A stretch of 54,292 nt of DNA from a virus. The stretch covers positions 1 through 54,292 of IMG/VR virus record IMGVR_UViG_3300025547_000008, one strand, 5' to 3'. The first letter of the stretch is position 1; every line of letters starts with the position of its first letter. The notes under the pieces are model-generated. The model was not told where the DNA came from and did no database searches. It saw only the letters and a program-made list of their open reading frames with translations. The position numbers and the translations under genes are program-made. Positions 31,244-38,651 of this stretch are shown in pieces.

Positions 31244-31272
31244 AATATACGACTTTATTGTGTTAAAGTCAA
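31244..31272 (-). promoter_or_regulatory. sigma70-type promoter (TTGACT, 17 bp, TATATT)
   Basis: Minus strand -35 at 31267-31272 and -10 at 31244-31249, exact 17-bp spacing, immediately upstream of the metallophosphoesterase ATG. Confidence 0.85.
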
Positions 31273-31286
31273 GTCTTTTTAATGGA

Positions 31287-31295
31287 ATAAATATA
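31287..31295 (-). promoter_or_regulatory. TATATTTAT motif upstream of metallophosphoesterase
   Basis: Minus strand TATATTTATTCC, 15 bp upstream of the sigma70 -35 box. If functional, the gene has both an early and a second promoter. The rest of the gap to 31370 holds no gene that I can support. Confidence 0.35.
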
Positions 31296-31369
31296 CTCCA
31301 CGTGATAATATTATAGTTATTATCGCGCTTGTTTTAATCCTTTCATTATATTATCAAGTTCACTTCTTT

Positions 31370-31558
31370 CTATATATATAACTTTTCATTTCTTTTAAAA
31401 TTTCTTAAAAAGAATCCATCTTCACCTTTGATATACTGTTTTTCATCTGTGTCCGATACGCTATCTTCATCCGCTTCATTGAGTTCCTGCAGGATGTAGA
31501 TTATTATTCCTATTTGCCACACCAGTAGTGAGCAGAATAAAAATTCCTTAATTGCCAC
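31370..31558 (-). CDS. Small single-TM protein (62 aa)
   Basis: Residues 3-24 are hydrophobic (IKEFLFCSLLVWQIGIIIYI), followed by an acidic stretch (NEADEDSVSDTDE) and a basic end (NFKRNEKLYI). The start overlaps the 3' end of the 98-residue gene upstream. Membrane protein of unknown function. Confidence 0.7.
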   Translation of the reverse strand: MAIKEFLFCSLLVWQIGIIIYILQELNEADEDSVSDTDEKQYIKGEDGFFLRNFKRNEKLYI

Positions 31559-31844
31559 TCATATCCTTCTTGAGTCCCCCTAAATAATTTAATATTCTTG
31601 CTATTTTTCCACTCTCAACTCTATATGCAGTTTTATCAATTTGTTTTTTATCTTTCATCATTTCTACAGTTTTTGATTCTTTTTCCCAATGCTTGATGAG
31701 TTCATCAGTATTCATCTTAGAAAGTGCTTTAGCTTCATTTACAGATTCTTTAAATGATGTTTTAAATTCCTGACTCATGGACTTACTCTGTGCTTGGATT
31801 TCCTCTCTAATCATTTCTCTTAATTGTGTTTTAGTTATTTTCAT
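31548..31844 (-). CDS. Accessory protein with MKITKTQLREMIREEI N-terminus, copy 2 (98 aa)
   Basis: The first 16 residues and the 5' leader are identical to those of the next gene upstream (31974-32351) because they lie in a duplicated 121-bp block. After that the two proteins are unrelated: this one is helical and Lys/Ser/Met-rich (SMSQEFKTSFKESVNEAKAL). The start codon follows AGGATATAAATAAA. The shared N-terminal helix may be a targeting or interaction peptide. Function unknown. Confidence 0.8.
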   Translation of the reverse strand: MKITKTQLREMIREEIQAQSKSMSQEFKTSFKESVNEAKALSKMNTDELIKHWEKESKTVEMMKDKKQIDKTAYRVESGKIARILNYLGGLKKDMSGN

Positions 31845-31918
31845 TTTATTTATATCCTATAGTTATATGATTATAAATATACAAAACTTTTTTTTAATCC
31901 CATAAACTGAAAAAGTAT
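31798..31918. repeat. Direct repeat, copy 2 (121 bp)
   Basis: Nearly identical to 32305-32426, differing by one T in a T-run. It spans the first 16 codons of a gene, its leader with TATATTTAT motif, and a remnant of the last seven codons of an upstream gene (encoding YFFSLWD). Confidence 0.95.
31873..31881 (-). promoter_or_regulatory. TATATTTAT motif in duplicated leader
   Basis: Minus strand TATATTTATAATC, 29 nt upstream of the 31844 start. Copied with the repeat. Confidence 0.45.
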
Positions 31919-31973
31919 AAGCTTTATCATAATATTTCTCCTAATAATAAAAAGCTATGTTTAGTTTCAGTTC

Positions 31974-32351
31974 TTACAATATGTACGTACTTTTGACTTT
32001 ATAGTTAATTTTCTTTTTACCATCTTCATCTATATACTCTATGTCAAAATCAAAGCTAGGAACTGACCCAAAATAATAAAATCTCACATCTACAATTTTA
32101 CCCTTAGTAGCAGGAATTTTTTTCGTTTTCCCATGAGCAGTAACAACCTTATACCTATCATAGGTTACATTACTTCCTTTGAGTTTATTAATCGCAGACT
32201 TTATTAACTTATCCTCAGTAGTATCTCTAGCCTTTTCAGCACCATCTGCTATACCATTTCCAAGAGCATTAATTTGCTTTGAAGATACCGTGCCTTCATT
32301 CAATATTTCCTCTCTAATCATTTCTCTTAATTGTGTTTTAGTTATTTTCAT
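31974..32351 (-). CDS. Accessory protein with MKITKTQLREMIREEI N-terminus, copy 1 (125 aa)
   Basis: N-terminal 16 residues shared with the 98-residue gene at 31548; then a Gly/Ala-rich helix (NALGNGIADGAEKARDTTED) and a beta-rich C-terminal half (VDVRFYYFGSVPSFDFDIEY-like, KKINYKVKST). The C-terminal region may be a small beta-barrel. A 54-bp gap with an AGGAGAAA-like signal separates it from copy 2. Function unknown. Confidence 0.8.
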   Translation of the reverse strand: MKITKTQLREMIREEILNEGTVSSKQINALGNGIADGAEKARDTTEDKLIKSAINKLKGSNVTYDRYKVVTAHGKTKKIPATKGKIVDVRFYYFGSVPSFDFDIEYIDEDGKKKINYKVKSTYIL

Positions 32352-32426
32352 TTTATTTATATCCTATAGTTATATGATTATAAATATACAAAACTTTTTT
32401 TTTAATCCCATAAACTGAAAAAGTAT
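32305..32426. repeat. Direct repeat, copy 1 (122 bp)
   Basis: Partner of 31798-31918. Here it includes the genuine 3' end of the 191-residue gene (32402-32977), so this copy is the likely ancestral one and 31798-31918 the derived copy. Confidence 0.95.
32380..32388 (-). promoter_or_regulatory. TATATTTAT motif in duplicated leader
   Basis: Minus strand TATATTTATAATC, 29 nt upstream of the 32351 start. Confidence 0.45.
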
Positions 32427-32977
32427 TCTCCAATCAATTCAAAGGAACGTTTTACAGAACTATTCAATTTTTCATACTCACCGTCTTTTTTGTAATCGTA
32501 GTCAGCATCATGGATTAGTTTGGCACACTTGAGCCCGTAAATGATTTCCCCATACACATTCTGCATACGTTGTTCTGCTTTCTCACTCGCTTCATCTGTT
32601 GGATTTCCATCTTCATCAACTCCATCTTTTTCATCGTAGAAAGCCATTGAAACACCTACGTGGTCTTTTTTCAAGCTCTCAAACATTGGAATTAGAATTG
32701 TGACTAAATGGTAATCAATCCCCCAAGTATCCTGGTAAGAGTAGCCTTGTTTTGCTCGTTGGTAGTAATGCTTCAAAGCCCCTGGTCGAATTTTATCCCA
32801 CCAGTCGTTTAAAACTTTTTGGTGAAATGGAAAATAAATCCAGTCTTCCCATTTTGCTATAAACCAATTTCGTTGTGAGTCGCGATAATCCATCATTTCT
32901 CTTAAGTCTGTGAAACATACATCTCCACCATCAGTGGATATACATCCTTCGCAAGTTTCTTCATTGTGTTTTTTCAT
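32402..32977 (-). CDS. Conserved-type phage protein (191 aa), unknown
   Basis: Trp-rich helical protein: WFIAKWEDWIYFPFHQKVLN, WDKIRPGALKHYYQRAKQGY, then WGIDYHLVTILIPMFESLKK and an acidic loop. This pattern matches a widespread small phage protein family that I recognise but cannot name. N-terminal Cys residues (CEGCISTDGGDVC) may bind metal. Its last seven codons are copied at 31.9 kb. Confidence 0.8.
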   Translation of the reverse strand: MKKHNEETCEGCISTDGGDVCFTDLREMMDYRDSQRNWFIAKWEDWIYFPFHQKVLNDWWDKIRPGALKHYYQRAKQGYSYQDTWGIDYHLVTILIPMFESLKKDHVGVSMAFYDEKDGVDEDGNPTDEASEKAEQRMQNVYGEIIYGLKCAKLIHDADYDYKKDGEYEKLNSSVKRSFELIGEYFFSLWD

Positions 32978-33216
32978 TTTACCTCTTCCATTTTTATTGA
33001 TTTATTATTAACTTCTACATCGTAGTAAATAGTTTTCGGTTTTGGCTTATTCATATTGTTTACATCTAATCGTATTCTATTTCTAGCATGCGACGGATCT
33101 CCAGATGCATGTCCTTCTAATGATGTGTATAATCCATACCATCTTTTTTTATATGGTTCATGAACTGTAATTCCCAAATCATTTTTCCACGATTTTATTT
33201 TATATTTGTATTTCAT
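32974..33216 (-). CDS. Small basic protein (80 aa), unknown
   Basis: Basic, with YKYKIKSWKNDLGITVHEPY at the start and a beta-type C-terminus (TIYYDVEVNNKSIKMEEVK). The stop overlaps the next gene start by 4 nt. No family is recognised. Confidence 0.7.
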   Translation of the reverse strand: MKYKYKIKSWKNDLGITVHEPYKKRWYGLYTSLEGHASGDPSHARNRIRLDVNNMNKPKPKTIYYDVEVNNKSIKMEEVK

Positions 33217-33317
33217 TTGTTTCTAATATCCTCTAAAATTTCTATTATATTCTGTAGTCCTTCTTTTATCATGTTAAATAAAAATCCTACTACTACTAAT
33301 ATAGCAAGTTCTATCAT
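33213..33317 (-). CDS. Small single-TM peptide (34 aa)
   Basis: Reads MIELAILVVVGFLFNMIKEG, then a charged helix to the stop. It overlaps both neighbours with ATGA junctions (33314-33317 and 33213-33216), the operon's usual coupling. Ribosome site GGGGAT. Membrane peptide of unknown role. Confidence 0.65.
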   Translation of the reverse strand: MIELAILVVVGFLFNMIKEGLQNIIEILEDIRNK

Positions 33318-33760
33318 ATTAATCCCCGCCGTCTCATATCATCTTGAATCACATCGCAATACTCTTTACTCGTTTTGAGTGATGGAGCATCACCTGTTAG
33401 TTTTTCCATTTCACTACGATAATGTTTTATACCATCCAACTTTCTATCCTGTTTTATAAAATCTTCTATATCAAAATCTATAGTGAGTTTGTTGCTTGAC
33501 CCTGCACCATTCTTGATTTTGTTTCGTATTCTCCATATTTTATTTGCCGCTTTCATTGTTTCAGCTAACGTTTCCCGTTCTGTATCAGCATCTGGCATTT
33601 TTTTACCTGTATGAAAATCTCTTACTACATTCATCATAACACTTGCAGATATTAAATGGTCGTCAAATAATTCATTGTCAGTAACTTCATCTGATTCAGT
33701 TTCTTCTACTAATTCAATTAGCAACTGTAACTTATCTAAAGTTTTAGTGTATTTAGTCAT
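33314..33760 (-). CDS. Helical protein (148 aa), unknown
   Basis: Acidic, helical N-terminus (LIELVEETESDEVTDNELFD), then a mixed-charge centre and a C-terminus rich in Lys/Arg (IQDDMRRRGLI). The segment FDIEDFIKQDRKLDGIKHYR may be a helix-loop-helix. No family is recognised. In the early accessory operon. Confidence 0.7.
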   Translation of the reverse strand: MTKYTKTLDKLQLLIELVEETESDEVTDNELFDDHLISASVMMNVVRDFHTGKKMPDADTERETLAETMKAANKIWRIRNKIKNGAGSSNKLTIDFDIEDFIKQDRKLDGIKHYRSEMEKLTGDAPSLKTSKEYCDVIQDDMRRRGLI

Positions 33761-33766
33761 ATTGTG

Positions 33767-34051
33767 TTAGGCTACCACCATGGGGAATAAAGTTACTTCT
33801 TTGCCGTTAGCAAGTTTCTTTGTTATATCTTTATTTTCAAACCAATGCATTACTAAATCTTTTAAGAGTTCTAAGTCAATTACTTTTGTAGGTTGAACTA
33901 CAGTTGGTTCACTATTACCTATATCACAGTAAAGAAAATCTACAACATAGTATTCATCTGGACAATGTTTATTTAACTTATGTCGCATTTCTTTTATGCT
34001 ATCTGGAATTGATAGTTCCAATGGTTCTAATTCGGGGCTAATTACTTTCAT
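33767..34051 (-). CDS. Small protein (94 aa), unknown
   Basis: Starts MKVISPELEPLELSIPDSIK, within the last 14 nt of the gene upstream. It has a short hydrophobic core around 40-55 (YYVVDFLYCDIGNSEPTVVQ) and ends MVVA. Mixed alpha/beta. No family is recognised. Confidence 0.7.
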   Translation of the reverse strand: MKVISPELEPLELSIPDSIKEMRHKLNKHCPDEYYVVDFLYCDIGNSEPTVVQPTKVIDLELLKDLVMHWFENKDITKKLANGKEVTLFPMVVA

Positions 34052-34208
34052 CTATAATCACCGTATTTTCGCTAATATCAGTTTCAAATAGTATAGTATC
34101 ATCGGGAATATCATTTTGAATATGCATCCAAACTTCATTCCCATTAATTAATAGTGGAAATTCAGCTGAATATGTTTTTATAAATTTAATTAATTTGGCT
34201 TCAGACAT
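34038..34208 (-). CDS. Small protein (56 aa), possibly a frameshifted remnant
   Basis: MSEAKLIKFIKTYSAEFPLL through DDTILFETDISENTVIIDESN, overlapping the next gene by 14 nt. The same frame continues open upstream as SKFIPNGGYEDLS without a start. A good ribosome site and ATG (AGGATAAATAAAATG at 34267) begin only an 18-codon frame, MKNYNKLVNLF. The simplest reading is one gene from 34267 broken by an indel near 34240, leaving this internal start. Confidence 0.5.
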   Translation of the reverse strand: MSEAKLIKFIKTYSAEFPLLINGNEVWMHIQNDIPDDTILFETDISENTVIIDESN

Positions 34209-34283
34209 ACTTAAATCTTCATACCCACCATTGGGAATAAATTTACTAACTTATTATAATTTTTCATTTTATTTATCCTATAT

Positions 34284-34538
34284 TTATTCTGTATTATAGA
34301 TATGTCCAGAAAAGCGTTCATCTTTTTCTTGCGTTAAGTTTCTTAATGTGAATCCAGTATCATCAAATACGTCACCTAACATTTCTGTCTCGTCGAATTC
34401 GATAATGTCGCCAGGCAACCAATTTAACTTATCTGTAAGATCGTCTGGTAAAACTATGTATAGTTCACCGTCAGTATCTTTTTGTACTTTTGTGCTCCAT
34501 GTTGTTGATGGTTCACCTCGTTTTGGACTGTTATTCAT
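34284..34538 (-). CDS. AbrB-like (SpoVT/MazE-fold) DNA-binding protein (84 aa)
   Basis: The central segment GELYIVLPDDLTDKLNWLPG followed by DIIEFDE fits the AbrB/MazE swapped-hairpin fold: two strands around a short turn with a Gly-Asp. The same architecture is common in T4-like and marine phage small proteins. It likely binds DNA or acts as a transcription regulator; its partner or target is not visible. No toxin gene is adjacent, so an antitoxin role is unlikely. Confidence 0.65.
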   Translation of the reverse strand: MNNSPKRGEPSTTWSTKVQKDTDGELYIVLPDDLTDKLNWLPGDIIEFDETEMLGDVFDDTGFTLRNLTQEKDERFSGHIYNTE

Positions 34539-34717
34539 TTTGTAACTCCGTTTTGTTTATAAAAATCATCTAATTCATCTGCACCTAACATCTCAAATTC
34601 TATCACATCAAATGGGTGTCCCTCTAATGGTCTGTATAAGTGAGTTATTCCATCTTCATCCATCCCCAAGAATAACCAGCCTTGTCCATTCCACCATACA
34701 TAATCATTGTTTTTCAT
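34535..34717 (-). CDS. Small Trp-rich protein (60 aa), unknown
   Basis: MKNNDYVWWNGQGWLFLGMD opens the sequence; the rest is acidic with a hydrophobic core. The ATGA-type overlap with the downstream gene at 34535-34538 supports it. No family is recognised. Confidence 0.7.
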   Translation of the reverse strand: MKNNDYVWWNGQGWLFLGMDEDGITHLYRPLEGHPFDVIEFEMLGADELDDFYKQNGVTK

Positions 34718-34718
34718 T

Positions 34719-34976
34719 TTATTGATGCCATTGAACTGTAGCTTGGTTTAAATGTTTGCGCATTTGTTCTTCTACGATATCCCAATCAAAACTACGTCTC
34801 CATTTAGAAATATTAGTATGTTCGATATAATCTTTGATAACATCTCCCAATTTTGCACTATGTAATTTTAATTTCATTGTGCTCATTTTTGATTTTTCAT
34901 ACTGACTATACATTTCTACTGGGACATCGTCTATTTTGTCTGTGCCGTACTTTTCGGTTAATTGTTCGTATTTCAT
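34719..34976 (-). CDS. Helical basic/acidic protein (85 aa), unknown
   Basis: Starts MKYEQLTEKYGTDKIDDVPV, helical, with a WRRSFDWDIVEEQMRKHLNQ C-terminal segment. Nearly abuts both neighbours. The DIVEEQ helix may be a DNA- or protein-binding helix. No family is recognised. Confidence 0.7.
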   Translation of the reverse strand: MKYEQLTEKYGTDKIDDVPVEMYSQYEKSKMSTMKLKLHSAKLGDVIKDYIEHTNISKWRRSFDWDIVEEQMRKHLNQATVQWHQ

Positions 34977-34987
34977 TTTATTTCTCC

Positions 34988-35668
34988 TTAAAATAATCTT
35001 TCTTGTGTAGTATGTTTTTCGATTCTTTCTTCTGCAATGTTGAAATATGTTTCATCAATCTCAATACCTATAAAATCTCTATTAGTTTGTTTACAAGCAA
35101 CTCCTGTTGAACCTGAACCCATAAAAGGGTCTAAAATAATTTGTGTTTCATCTGTATTATTTTTTACAAATATTTCAAGCATATCCACATTTTTTTCAGT
35201 AGGGTGTAATAATTTACTACTTGAAATTTTAGGAAATTCCATAACATCGGACAATCTTTTTTCTCTAAACAAACTTCTTCCTTTATGTGCATAAATTATA
35301 AATTCGTGTTTCGGTGCGTATGATGCCTTTAAATCTCCAGAGCCATGATTATTTTTAACCCAGACAATAATATTTTTTATTTTGAAATATTTTTCAATAG
35401 ATTGTTTAAATTTATCAACATTATGCCAACTACAAAAAATATATAAAGATGAATTATTATTAAGAATTTTATCTGATTTTATTAAAAAATCTTCAAGCCA
35501 AATTAAATTTGAATCATTTTTTATTTTATCAAATTTTTCTTTCACAACTCTTCTATTACTTTGAAAAGACATTCCATAAGGTGGGTCTGTAATTATAGCA
35601 TCGACCTTAATCCCATCTTCAATCATTCTATCCATTGCTATTAAGCAATCTTCATTATAGAGTTTCGT
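34988..35668 (-). CDS. DNA methyltransferase with ACG at the expected start (226 aa)
   Basis: DPPYGMSFQSNRRVVK near the N-terminus (motif IV, DPPY) and LDPFMGSGSTGVACKQTNRD near the C-terminus (motif I, permuted order), with the end QERLF. This is a beta-class N6-adenine or N4-cytosine methyltransferase, 226 aa if translated from 35668. The paralog next door begins AAGGAGAAATAAAATGAAACTC; here the same position is ACG, with the ribosome site AAGGAGAAATAA intact. The next in-frame ATG is at 35635 and loses the first 11 residues (KLYNEDCLIA), which are conserved in the paralogs. ACG initiation, a weak internal start or an inactivating mutation are all possible. Confidence 0.8.
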   Translation of the reverse strand, partial: TKLYNEDCLIAMDRMIEDGIKVDAIITDPPYGMSFQSNRRVVKEKFDKIKNDSNLIWLEDFLIKSDKILNNNSSLYIFCSWHNVDKFKQSIEKYFKIKNIIVWVKNNHGSGDLKASYAPKHEFIIYAHKGRSLFREKRLSDVMEFPKISSSKLLHPTEKNVDMLEIFVKNNTDETQIILDPFMGSGSTGVACKQTNRDFIGIEIDETYFNIAEERIEKHTTQERLF

Positions 35669-35679
35669 TTTATTTCTCC

Positions 35680-36444
35680 TTAAAATAATCTTTGTTGTGT
35701 TTCTTTTATTCTTTTCTCTGCTATATCACAATACTCACTACTCATCTCACTACCTATCCAATTTCTATTATTTAAAATAGCCATCTTTGCTGTTGTTCCA
35801 CTTCCCATAAAAGGGTCGTAAACAATATCATTTTCATTACTCCAACTTATTATGTGGTCATTCGCTAATTGTTCTGGGAATTGAGCAACGTGATTAGCTG
35901 TATTATAACCGCCAGTGTTATACTTCCAAACATTACCTTTCTGTTTTTTATCTTTGGTTTTTAAAGATGTTTGTGTTTCTCTTAATCCTATACCAATTTC
36001 ATTAGTTTTCCTGCTTCTTTTTATTGTTTTGCCAGCGTGAATACAATCAATCATTAAAGGATTAAAAGACTTTGGTTTTTCTTTACTGAAAACGAACATA
36101 TATTCAAACTCTTGCTCATATCTTTTATGTGTTAGTGGTATAAAATTTGCTTTTTGGTAAATCATAGTGTCATTCAGCCTAAATCCACATTCTTTTAAAA
36201 ATAATGCTTGTTTAAAAGATGTTCCTGTCTCACTTCCTTTTATTGTTGCATCTCCAACAATCCAAACTACTACACCGCCTTCTTTAGTTACTCTATACAA
36301 TTCTTTAGCTATGCTTTCAAAATCAAAACTATAACCATTGTACGTCCTTAAATTGTCATAAGGTGGAGATGTTACTGTTAAGTCAATAAAGTTATCTTCC
36401 ATTCTTGCCATTGTATCAAGGCAGTCTTCATTATAGAGTTTCAT
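35680..36444 (-). CDS. DNA methyltransferase, TSPPY type (254 aa)
   Basis: MKLYNEDCLDTMARMEDNFI, then VTSPPYDNLRTYNGYSF (motif IV) and YDPFMGSGTTAKMAILNNRN (motif I) near the end: a permuted beta-class amino-methyltransferase. TSPPY suggests N4-cytosine methylation. It follows the AAGGAGAAATAA leader shared by the whole array and ends in QQRLF. It probably protects phage DNA against host restriction. One of four array copies. Confidence 0.88.
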   Translation of the reverse strand: MKLYNEDCLDTMARMEDNFIDLTVTSPPYDNLRTYNGYSFDFESIAKELYRVTKEGGVVVWIVGDATIKGSETGTSFKQALFLKECGFRLNDTMIYQKANFIPLTHKRYEQEFEYMFVFSKEKPKSFNPLMIDCIHAGKTIKRSRKTNEIGIGLRETQTSLKTKDKKQKGNVWKYNTGGYNTANHVAQFPEQLANDHIISWSNENDIVYDPFMGSGTTAKMAILNNRNWIGSEMSSEYCDIAEKRIKETQQRLF

Positions 36445-36455
36445 TTTATTTCTCC

Positions 36456-37409
36456 TTAAAATAATCTTTGTTGTGTAGTATGTTTTTCAATTCGCTTTTT
36501 AGCTATCTCAAAATAATCTTTGTCTATTTCAATCCCTATAAAGTCTCTATTCAAGTTTTTACAAGCTACTCCTGTTGTTCCACTTCCCATTGTTAAATCA
36601 ACTACTGAATCATTTTCATTGCTAAAAGTCTTCATCAAATCTTCAAGCAACAATACAGGCTTTTGCGTTGGATGGTAACCGTCATAATCCTTTTTGTATT
36701 TTAAAATATTTGATTTGTATTTTTTACCTTCCCATAGGTTAAAGGTGCTTGCGAACCTTTTAAAACAATTAAAATGTATTTCCTTTAACTCTTGGTATTC
36801 CCTATTAAAAAAACCAGTTACTTCTCTTAATTTTAAATAATGTTTTTCAGGTATCATTGATGGTTGCAATGAACTACACCAATGGTAAGCGGCTCCACCG
36901 TGTCCTTTTGTATTTAATCCACAAACACCACACATTTCATCAAGTGTTAGTTTTGCTTTTTTACGTTCTATATTTAAGTATTCTCTATAACTATCATCTT
37001 CACCATAAGTTCCGTGAGAGCCTTTGCTAAAAACTAAAACATCTTCATAATAATTTAAAGGTGCTTTTTTAGCTGTTAAAGCATTTGCAAAATGGTCTTT
37101 CTCCCATATCATACTATAATTAAATGGTAAGTTTGGCAGTGCTTTATTTATTAATTCATTTGTAAATGGTTGCTGTGCTGTTAATATCATTTTGCCGTTT
37201 TTTCTTAAAATACGATTTGCGATTTCCATTATTTTATTAATATCAATAACACTATCCCATTCAGTTTTCCCTTTCATTCCATGATTTATGCTTTCACTAT
37301 TTCCTAACCCTTTAACAGTTCCATAAGGTAAATCAGTCAATATTAAATCAACACTTCCATCTTTTATATGCTTGTGTTGTTCTAAACAGTCACCTTTATA
37401 GAGTTTCAT
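36456..37409 (-). CDS. DNA methyltransferase, DLPY type (317 aa)
   Basis: Motif IV is TDLPYGTVKGLGNSE, with Leu in place of Pro: a divergent DPPY form. Motif I is LTMGSGTTGVACKNLNRDFI near residue 280. It ends TTQQRLF. A longer central insert than in the TSPPY paralogs holds a Cys pair (CGVCGLNTKG) and is a probable recognition region. It is very similar at both ends to the 37532-38464 copy, so the two are a recent duplication with diverged centres (target recognition may differ). Confidence 0.88.
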   Translation of the reverse strand: MKLYKGDCLEQHKHIKDGSVDLILTDLPYGTVKGLGNSESINHGMKGKTEWDSVIDINKIMEIANRILRKNGKMILTAQQPFTNELINKALPNLPFNYSMIWEKDHFANALTAKKAPLNYYEDVLVFSKGSHGTYGEDDSYREYLNIERKKAKLTLDEMCGVCGLNTKGHGGAAYHWCSSLQPSMIPEKHYLKLREVTGFFNREYQELKEIHFNCFKRFASTFNLWEGKKYKSNILKYKKDYDGYHPTQKPVLLLEDLMKTFSNENDSVVDLTMGSGTTGVACKNLNRDFIGIEIDKDYFEIAKKRIEKHTTQQRLF

Positions 37410-37424
37410 TTTATTTCTCCTTTG

Positions 37425-37520
37425 TTAAATTGTTCCGTAAACAATACTAACAACAATTATTACCGTGATTGCTATTAATCCAAAAACAAATACTATATTA
37501 TCATCAAGTTCAATCTTCAT
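37425..37520 (-). CDS. Small single-TM peptide (31 aa)
   Basis: Starts MKIELDDNIVFVFGLIAITV and continues as a hydrophobic helix to the stop. The ATG is preceded by AAGGAAAAATAAA, and the gene sits between two methyltransferase copies. A palindrome ATTGTT...AACAAT lies at its 3' end. Membrane peptide of unknown role. Confidence 0.65.
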   Translation of the reverse strand: MKIELDDNIVFVFGLIAITVIIVVSIVYGTI

Positions 37521-37531
37521 TTTATTTTTCC

Positions 37532-38464
37532 TTAAAATAATCTTTCTTGTTTAGTATGTTTTTCAATTCTTTCTTCTGCAATTTTAAAATAGTTTTCATC
37601 TAATTCAATACCTATAAAATCACGATTTGTATTCATACAAGCAACTCCTGTACTTCCACTACCCATTGTTAAATCAACTACTAAATCGTTTTCATTACTA
37701 AATGTCTTAATCAAATCTTCAAGCAACAATACAGGCTTTTGCGTTGGATGGTAACCGTCATAATCCTTTTTGTATTTTAGTATATTGCTTTTGTATTTGT
37801 TGCCTTCCCATAAGTTAAATGTACTTGTATGTCTTTCATTTATCTTTTCAAGCTCACTGTAATTTAAAAATCCATCCATATTATTAATTCGGTATTCTGT
37901 AATTAAAGCTAAGTATGTTTCTTTTTTGCAAAGTTCAAATTGTGAGCTTTTTATTCTAAAAACGTGGTCAGCTCTTTGTCCTATTGCCTCAATTACATTT
38001 TTCTTTTTAAGTCCAATAAAAGAAAGCACGTTACCAAAATACGTTCTAAGTGGGTGCAAGTTTTCAACATCATACTTTTTGCTAAAAACTAAAACATCTT
38101 CAATATAACTTACAGGTGCTTTATTTGACACTAAACAATTTGCAAAGTGCATTTTATCCCAGTACATATTATAGCTATGAGGTAAGTTAGGAATAGCTTT
38201 TGATATTAATTCAGTTGTAAAAGGTTGGTTAGCTGTTAAAATCATCTTGCCATTTTTTCTTAATATCCTATTGGCTATCTGCATGACTTGATCGGTATCA
38301 ATAGTAATATCCCACTCAGAAACATTATATTTTTTTTCTTTTGCTACCCTGCTATTACCCAACCCTTTAACCGTTCCATAAGGCAAGTCCGTAAGCACCA
38401 AATCTACACTTCCATCTTTTATATGCTTGTGTTGTTCTAAACAGTCACCTTTATAGAGTTTCAT
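37532..38464 (-). CDS. DNA methyltransferase, DLPY type, second copy (310 aa)
   Basis: Same layout as the 36456 gene: MKLYKGDCLEQHKHIKDGSV, TDLPYGTVKGLGNSRV and LTMGSGSTGVACMNTNRDFI near the C-terminus, tail TKQERLF. The start at 38464 is chosen because the longer frame (38497) lacks the array leader and adds an unrelated 11-residue N-terminus. The central region differs (NVIEAIGQRADHVFRIKSS), so the recognition domain differs while the catalytic ends are nearly identical. Probably an orphan methyltransferase for protection. Confidence 0.88.
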   Translation of the reverse strand: MKLYKGDCLEQHKHIKDGSVDLVLTDLPYGTVKGLGNSRVAKEKKYNVSEWDITIDTDQVMQIANRILRKNGKMILTANQPFTTELISKAIPNLPHSYNMYWDKMHFANCLVSNKAPVSYIEDVLVFSKKYDVENLHPLRTYFGNVLSFIGLKKKNVIEAIGQRADHVFRIKSSQFELCKKETYLALITEYRINNMDGFLNYSELEKINERHTSTFNLWEGNKYKSNILKYKKDYDGYHPTQKPVLLLEDLIKTFSNENDLVVDLTMGSGSTGVACMNTNRDFIGIELDENYFKIAEERIEKHTKQERLF

Positions 38465-38465
38465 T

Positions 38466-38651
38466 TTATTTTTCCTTAAATGTTTTAAGTTTTCCATTTT
38501 GAGCTGAATACCATTTGTTCATATACCTAAATTCAAATCCTTTATCTCTCATACAAATAGCAATTTCTTCACCATGTTTAGTTTTTAAAACAACTCCGTT
38601 ATAAATCTCTTGCAGGATTATTGTGCCTTTTTTGTCTGTTGTTACTTTCAT
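38466..38651 (-). CDS. Small protein (61 aa), unknown
   Basis: The start at 38651 (MKVTTDKKGTI) is used because GGAGAAATAAAATGA fits the operon's leaders; the longer frame from 38690 is ignored. Contains YNGVVLKTKHGEEIAICMRD, beta-rich. Its start overlaps the upstream stop in an ATGA junction. No family is recognised. Confidence 0.65.
   Translation of the reverse strand: MKVTTDKKGTIILQEIYNGVVLKTKHGEEIAICMRDKGFEFRYMNKWYSAQNGKLKTFKEK

Noticed and set aside
31321-31367. Peptide-like minus-strand segment ending MKGLKQAR
   Set aside because: No start codon with a ribosome site and only a short open stretch; may be a remnant but unsupported.
31798-32426. CRISPR-like array
   Set aside because: Only two copies of a 121-bp unit with coding content; not short regularly spaced repeats. 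The 21-bp array at 1-141 has no spacers.
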